From Sipunculus nudus (taxonomy: Eukaryota > Annelida > Sipuncula > Golfingiida > Sipunculidae): a DNA stretch of 64,000 nucleotides. Positions 60,201-64,000 of this stretch are shown piece after piece. The notes below the pieces were generated by a model that saw only the letters and a list, made by a program, of their open reading frames with translations, ran no database searches and was not told the DNA's origin. The position numbers and the translations under genes are program-made. Position 1 is the stretch's first letter, and each line of letters begins with the position of its first letter. The stretch spans positions 18,071,382-18,135,381 of the forward strand of contig CM049317.1 in NCBI GenBank assembly GCA_026874595.1, read 5' to 3'.

Positions 60201-60579
60201 GCATAACAGGCCCTTTTGAGTCGTCCCATATTTACATTTGAACGATGTCGTGTCTTTTTGTATTTGTTACAGTAACTCCAGGTCGCCCATATCTCCCAGG
60301 TGGATAGTGTTTTTATAAAGGACGACGCGTTTCTATTTAAGTATCATCCTTTAACAAAATTTAGGGTACCAGAAACAAAACAGAGGCTAGAGGGTATGGT
60401 GTTCTTGTAGATATTAGTATAGATTTCAAACCAAACTAAGGTAATATATTTGTTCTTTGAAGAAACAATCAAACTTAAACACCTTGTTTGTAATGGACCA
60501 TTTCCATCGACCGAGCAACAAAAGCCAGGCTAGTCACCTGACATATCCACAGAAACAATATGTTAATTAATCGCCCCAT
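57071..60579 (-). CDS. Lectin D: secreted C-type lectin-domain protein, four exons, intact
   Basis: The model is complement(join(57071..57288, 59322..59525, 59989..60094, 60538..60579)), 570 nt, 189 aa, with phases 0, 1 and 1 all agreeing. Signal-like start MGRLINILFLWIC, a short linker with VCNSCGSDENRT, then a CTLD: ACPRGF and SCYRR (long-form N-terminal pair), NWVGAETGC, RLVSIESFVEQKHLESIF, WTSGSDEEEEGKWKW, NYYNWHPGEPNGP, and a final YICEV. EPN is kept, suggesting mannose-type Ca2+ site residues, but WND is WYD and the inner disulfide pair is missing (ENF; no Cys after WYD). Candidate TATA (TTTATA on +, 60636-60641) about 60 bp before the ATG, and AATAAA on the minus strand at 56895-56890. 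Likely a small secreted lectin of innate defence or shell-matrix type; ligand unknown. Confidence 0.8.
57720..58460 (-). mobile_element. LINE reverse-transcriptase relic in the lectin D intron
   Basis: Minus strand: SACDNFALS, GHITCMPKDRILKSS, HFKEC, EFLDNLAGDRSVW, AVQRRYRGNVGEKTKLL, and a C2H2-like tail CGKSFLAFPGLSSHLRIH with its first cysteine lost. Heavily broken. It keeps the C-terminal part that the lectin C copy lacks. Confidence 0.8.
59322..59525 (-). CDS. Lectin D exon 3, first half of the CTLD
   Basis: Acceptor TATTCTTAG, donor GTAATT; 204 nt, phase 1 both sides. All expected cysteines and the WVGAETGC helix are present. Confidence 0.85.
59989..60094 (-). CDS. Lectin D exon 2, linker
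   Basis: Acceptor CCTCCCAG, donor GTAAAT at 59988; 35 codons plus one base. IDGKTVCNSCGSDENRT then TLPECPRKVKG. NRT is a potential N-glycosylation site. The frame is open upstream to 60229, so a longer exon is possible. Confidence 0.6.
60538..60579 (-). CDS. Lectin D signal-peptide exon (putative)
   Basis: Minus strand ATG at 60579, 14 codons MGRLINILFLWICQ, donor GTGACT at 60537. Phase 0 fits the acceptor ahead of 60094. The hydrophobic core is short; chosen on phase and a TATA-like box only. Confidence 0.5.
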
Positions 60580-60635
60580 ACTGTTCGAGATTGTATTATG
60601 CTTCTCGTTTGTTTAGTTCTTCTGCAATTATAAAA

Positions 60636-60641
60636 TTTATA
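60636..60641 (-). promoter_or_regulatory. Candidate TATA box of lectin D
   Basis: Minus strand TATAAA within a TTTATAAATTTTATAA stretch, 57-62 bp before the predicted ATG. The region is AT-rich, so chance is likely enough to keep confidence low. Confidence 0.3.
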
Positions 60642-61288
60642 AACAATTATATTAGTGCATCCTTTCCCTGCCGTCATCAACTTTAATGCTGAAATAATAA
60701 CAAGAAATATACGGATATGTAAATATAATGACGAAACCATGATTTACAATCCGGAATTTTACTATGTGTCAATAAAAATACATAAATACATAAATAAAAT
60801 ACATCGAAGTTTTCGTGAGAGTAATTTAAAGCATTTTAAGGTCTCTCGAAAATAAAGGCATAAAATGGCGGAAGCCCTCTGACTGATACCAAACCCATCG
60901 ACATTAAACATCTGACTTTATATAAAACACCAGCTGAACGTGTACTGAAAATAGGCAAGGAAGAGGTGTGACAATGTCATTCAGAGCTGCTGTGTAATTT
61001 TATACCACGTACATTAATTGTTTGGCCAAATATATCCAGTAGCGGACGGTCCTTTTATCAGCCTCGGATGCTGATATCCATTGTCTTTGTTAAGAGACAG
61101 GTCATTTAGTTCCTTTTAGAACCACTTCAGCTTCTATAAATGATTCACTTTGCCTGGCTTGATTGACATATGAACAATATGTATTAATGCAGTTTACTTT
61201 CATAGACAATTTGCTTATATTATGATCTAAAGAGCCTGTCTTTTGTTGAGTCTCTTTGATCAATGTGCTTGAAATCATCATACATAAT

Positions 61289-61289
<1 letters not shown>

Positions 61290-61341
<52 letters not shown>
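61290..61341. repeat. (AT)n microsatellite
   Basis: About 52 bp of TA. Confidence 0.95.
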
Positions 61342-61345
<4 letters not shown>

Positions 61346-61843
61346 TATATATTTATATTCTTTCTTTTGCATTGATTTTCCGTTTAAATTACCTCTTAGG
61401 AATTGTTTCTTATCTCTATCACTTAGGTTATTGACATAACTACTTCTCTGCGTGTTCGGTGTGAACATGAAACAATTTTAGGAACATAACGTTAATAACC
61501 CATATTAAACGCGCTTTATGTTCATGACACATAGCGACACCACAGTTCTTACAGCTTAGAATTAGGTCTAGTGGGTACAAAATAGTAAGTAGAAAAATTA
61601 GAAAAAAATAACTATTGTTGTTAGTGGATTTAATAATACTCATCGTTTGCCCTTTTATATTAAACACAATGACATTATCAGGCATAACATTTCTTTAATA
61701 TTATCTGACACTACGGTGTTTAGAAACAAGAACCATATTTATCTTTTGCATTATTAAGTTATCCTCTGTCGCGACAACTTCTTGACAGAATTGGTCAACA
61801 TGCTCCGTTTTAGAAAGGTATATAATGAATAAAATGTTCCAAT

Positions 61844-62110
61844 CTACATTTTGATAAACCTTTCTTTCACAGCACCCCTCATGGATGCTTTCCCTTTCTC
61901 GATAATTATTGTGTCAACGTGATGGTGCTGAGTATAATTTAGCATAGCTCTGGCGTCAGACTCCATCCCCAAGTCAGACATACAGTCATTCATGAAATTA
62001 ATAATTCGGGTATTGGTCAGATTTATTCTATAACAATCATCTAGTATCCGCTTATGAAACCCACTGATATTTATCAAGCGAGATATGTCATGATGAGTAA
62101 TAGCTTCCAT
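61844..62110 (-). CDS. Hypothetical single-exon frame or exon, unrecognised
   Basis: An 88-codon minus-strand frame with mixed composition (DISRLINISGFHKRILDDCY, MSDLGMESDARAMLNYTQHH) that looks less AT-driven than its neighbours. No family is recognised, and no promoter or splice partner was found. It could be an exon of a gene continuing outside the window, or chance. Confidence 0.2.
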   Translation of the reverse strand: MEAITHHDISRLINISGFHKRILDDCYRINLTNTRIINFMNDCMSDLGMESDARAMLNYTQHHHVDTIIIEKGKASMRGAVKERFIKM

Positions 62111-64000
62111 AGCACCTTCTTTGGGGCGGATCGAGAGATGGATTAAGGACGTTTAAATCCCCATTGCCAAGGAAATTATCTTTTAGGATATTTATCTCTC
62201 ATATAAATCCCCTACCTCCTTGAAATTGCGAATATATAAATCTGGATTTGGTGTAATCATATAGATATAATTCGGGGACACATATATTTGTTGTATGGTA
62301 CAATGGAATAATTAATTTCCTTATATAAATTATACCCATATAGGAATAGGTATCACTAACAAAAAAAATTATCGGTTCTTGTTCTTAGCTGTGGTGCAAT
62401 TGTAACCAATAACACAGCTTCATTCAATTGTAATTAAATGTTAATAAGAAAAACACCTCTCTATAGATGTACGGTTTATGGTATCTGCAAAAGCATTACC
62501 TTCAAAGAATCTCCCGATATATCTTTCTAAATGCAAAAATATTTGGTGAAGTAAGCACTCGTTTCACTGAGCCGAGGCTTGAACCTATATAAAGGCTACA
62601 GACAGATCTACGAACAAAGAAGAGACCCAAACTGATTATGGTTACTTCAAAATAGTGTTATTTATAAAAAAATAAAATCGGTATTTACCCTGAAGAGCAA
62701 AGGTTTAGTTTAGAGTCTAAATTACCTATACAGATAAAGCTTTGTAAAAATGTTGAAAAATCAATTGTTCCTTCGCCGATACTATTTTATATATAACTGT
62801 CACATTTTCGCGAGAAACGTTTTCAGACAGTTACATACAAACTAAAAAATCAAATATGAAGTCTTAATAAGAGACTCTTTATAATATTGGATATGTAAAA
62901 TTCAGTAAAGCACTTGCTAATTAAGGTTAATGTTAGAATATATGACAGATGGGCCCCGATGAACGGGTTATCACTTTCAATTTATCTATCTCAAGCTCTC
63001 CATATTCCACATTGTTGTTTGTTATCTGGTTCACAGACCTGGTTCACCATTCCATATAATAAAGTTTGTGAAATATTATAAAATTACCTCCGACAGCACA
63101 TAGATATATTGTATATATATATAAAGCTGTGATCGAACAATAAAGATGTCAAATAGATGTCATACAGAAATATGCTTCATAAACATATTTAATGCTATGA
63201 AAAGTGTTGATAATTCTCATGTTTCACATATTGCCCGGGATGCTTGTCCAGAACTTCTGACACATCTTGGTAGCAGTGTAAGCTACATGATGGAGCAGTT
63301 TGGGTTTTTATACACAAATATGTCCAAATCGTACTACAGAGAGATAAGAAAATAGAGTATCAATAGATTCTCATTTCATGAAGATGTATATGCCCAGGCA
63401 GTGTTGGTAAGAGAAATTACCGAATAACTTAATTGTTCCCTGTGTGCAGATAATTTTGACAGAGCATATTTAGAACATATGTTTGCCGTGATATTCACAA
63501 AATAATCAAGTAACATGGTTTTTAACTGGTGACACTATTTTTTGTTATGAAGCATGATAAATGTCTAATGACTCTTCATGAAAATGTATTATATATATTG
63601 TACAATGCTTGTAGGCAATAAATGATAATTTAAAAATCAAAATGGTTAAATCAAACTAAATGCAAAACATATACAATACACAATAATATATGATACATAG
63701 TACTACAAGGATATCACTGTTACGTGCATTCAACCAAACTTAAATATTAAAAGTGAGAAAACATTCATATTATACCAAGTTTTTTTTATAATTCATTTTT
63801 TTTTATAATTAATTATGATTAATCCGCGTTTCATGAACTGGCGTTAAGAAATTTAAACGATTCATCTAGCTACTACACTTCCTCTTATACTCAAGGAAAT
63901 TAAGGCTGTGGCGGGATTGGAATTTCCACTTCCGCTTTCTAGTCCAATGCCCCAGTCTTAAGGCTAGTTCAGATTTATATATATTTTGTCGAGTCTATAG

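Larger units (their letters stand above)
60642..64000. other. Right edge of the window, no supported gene
   Basis: AT-rich. The only frames are 61440-61685 (-), 61844-62110 (-) and 63146-63355 (+); the last reads SHIARDACPELLTHLGSSV with no known motif. No repeat family was recognised apart from the microsatellite at 61290. Confidence 0.45.

Noticed and set aside
1-64000. tRNA or rRNA genes
   Set aside because: None recognised by eye; the only pol III-like boxes belong to the two SINEs.

Overview
This is eukaryotic genomic DNA: AT-rich, intron-rich and crowded with (AT)n microsatellites, decayed transposons and tandem arrays. There is no operon, ribosome-binding-site or CRISPR signal. The repeat style (terminal repeats with GTCCGTCCGTC or CGTCGTGCGTC blocks, the AGCTGAGCGCC end motif, RT-plus-zinc-finger LINEs) together with a small cluster of C-type lectins suggests a lophotrochozoan, most likely a mollusc and perhaps a bivalve. 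The organism assignment is inference.

Three gene groups are visible. (1) 1-11.2 kb, + strand: two related C-type-lectin-domain (CTLD) genes in tandem. Lectin A (exons 136-300, 1782-2003, 3219-3460) has an open frame but its first exon lies outside the window. Lectin B (exons 4966-5023, 7017-7196, 9841-10062, 10946-11193) has the same exon plan and phases plus a signal-peptide exon, but its last exon carries three in-frame stops. A 5'-truncated LINE reverse transcriptase (about 11.44-12.83 kb) lies directly downstream, flanked by about 75-bp direct repeats. (2) 21.4-41.5 kb, + strand: a complete six-exon phospholipid phosphatase (PLPP1-3/wunen-like). Its CDS is 897 nt (298 aa), all splice phases agree, and all three PAP2 catalytic motifs are present. 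Introns 1 and 5 are each over 8 kb and full of repeats. (3) 51.3-60.6 kb, - strand: a second pair of CTLD genes. Lectin D (60579-57071, four exons, 189 aa) looks intact. Lectin C (55637-52150) is a partial pseudogene. C and D lie in a diverged segmental duplication that also carries the same LINE relic in the same intron.

The two lectin pairs point towards the PLPP gene from either side. The rest is repeats: a terminal-inverted-repeat element (33.26-35.61 kb) filled with a 288-bp higher-order tandem array containing many AGGTCA direct repeats; a second 277-bp higher-order array at 47.2-48.4 kb built around a GGTGGCGCCACC palindrome; two copies of a tRNA-derived SINE; a hAT transposase remnant; a hairpin cluster at 21.15 kb; and many AT microsatellites, one of which runs up to a lectin splice acceptor.

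Exon borders were placed by reading splice consensus and frame by eye. No alignment or database search was run. The least certain points are the first exons of lectins B and D, the ends of the repeats, and any function for the lectins beyond fold membership.
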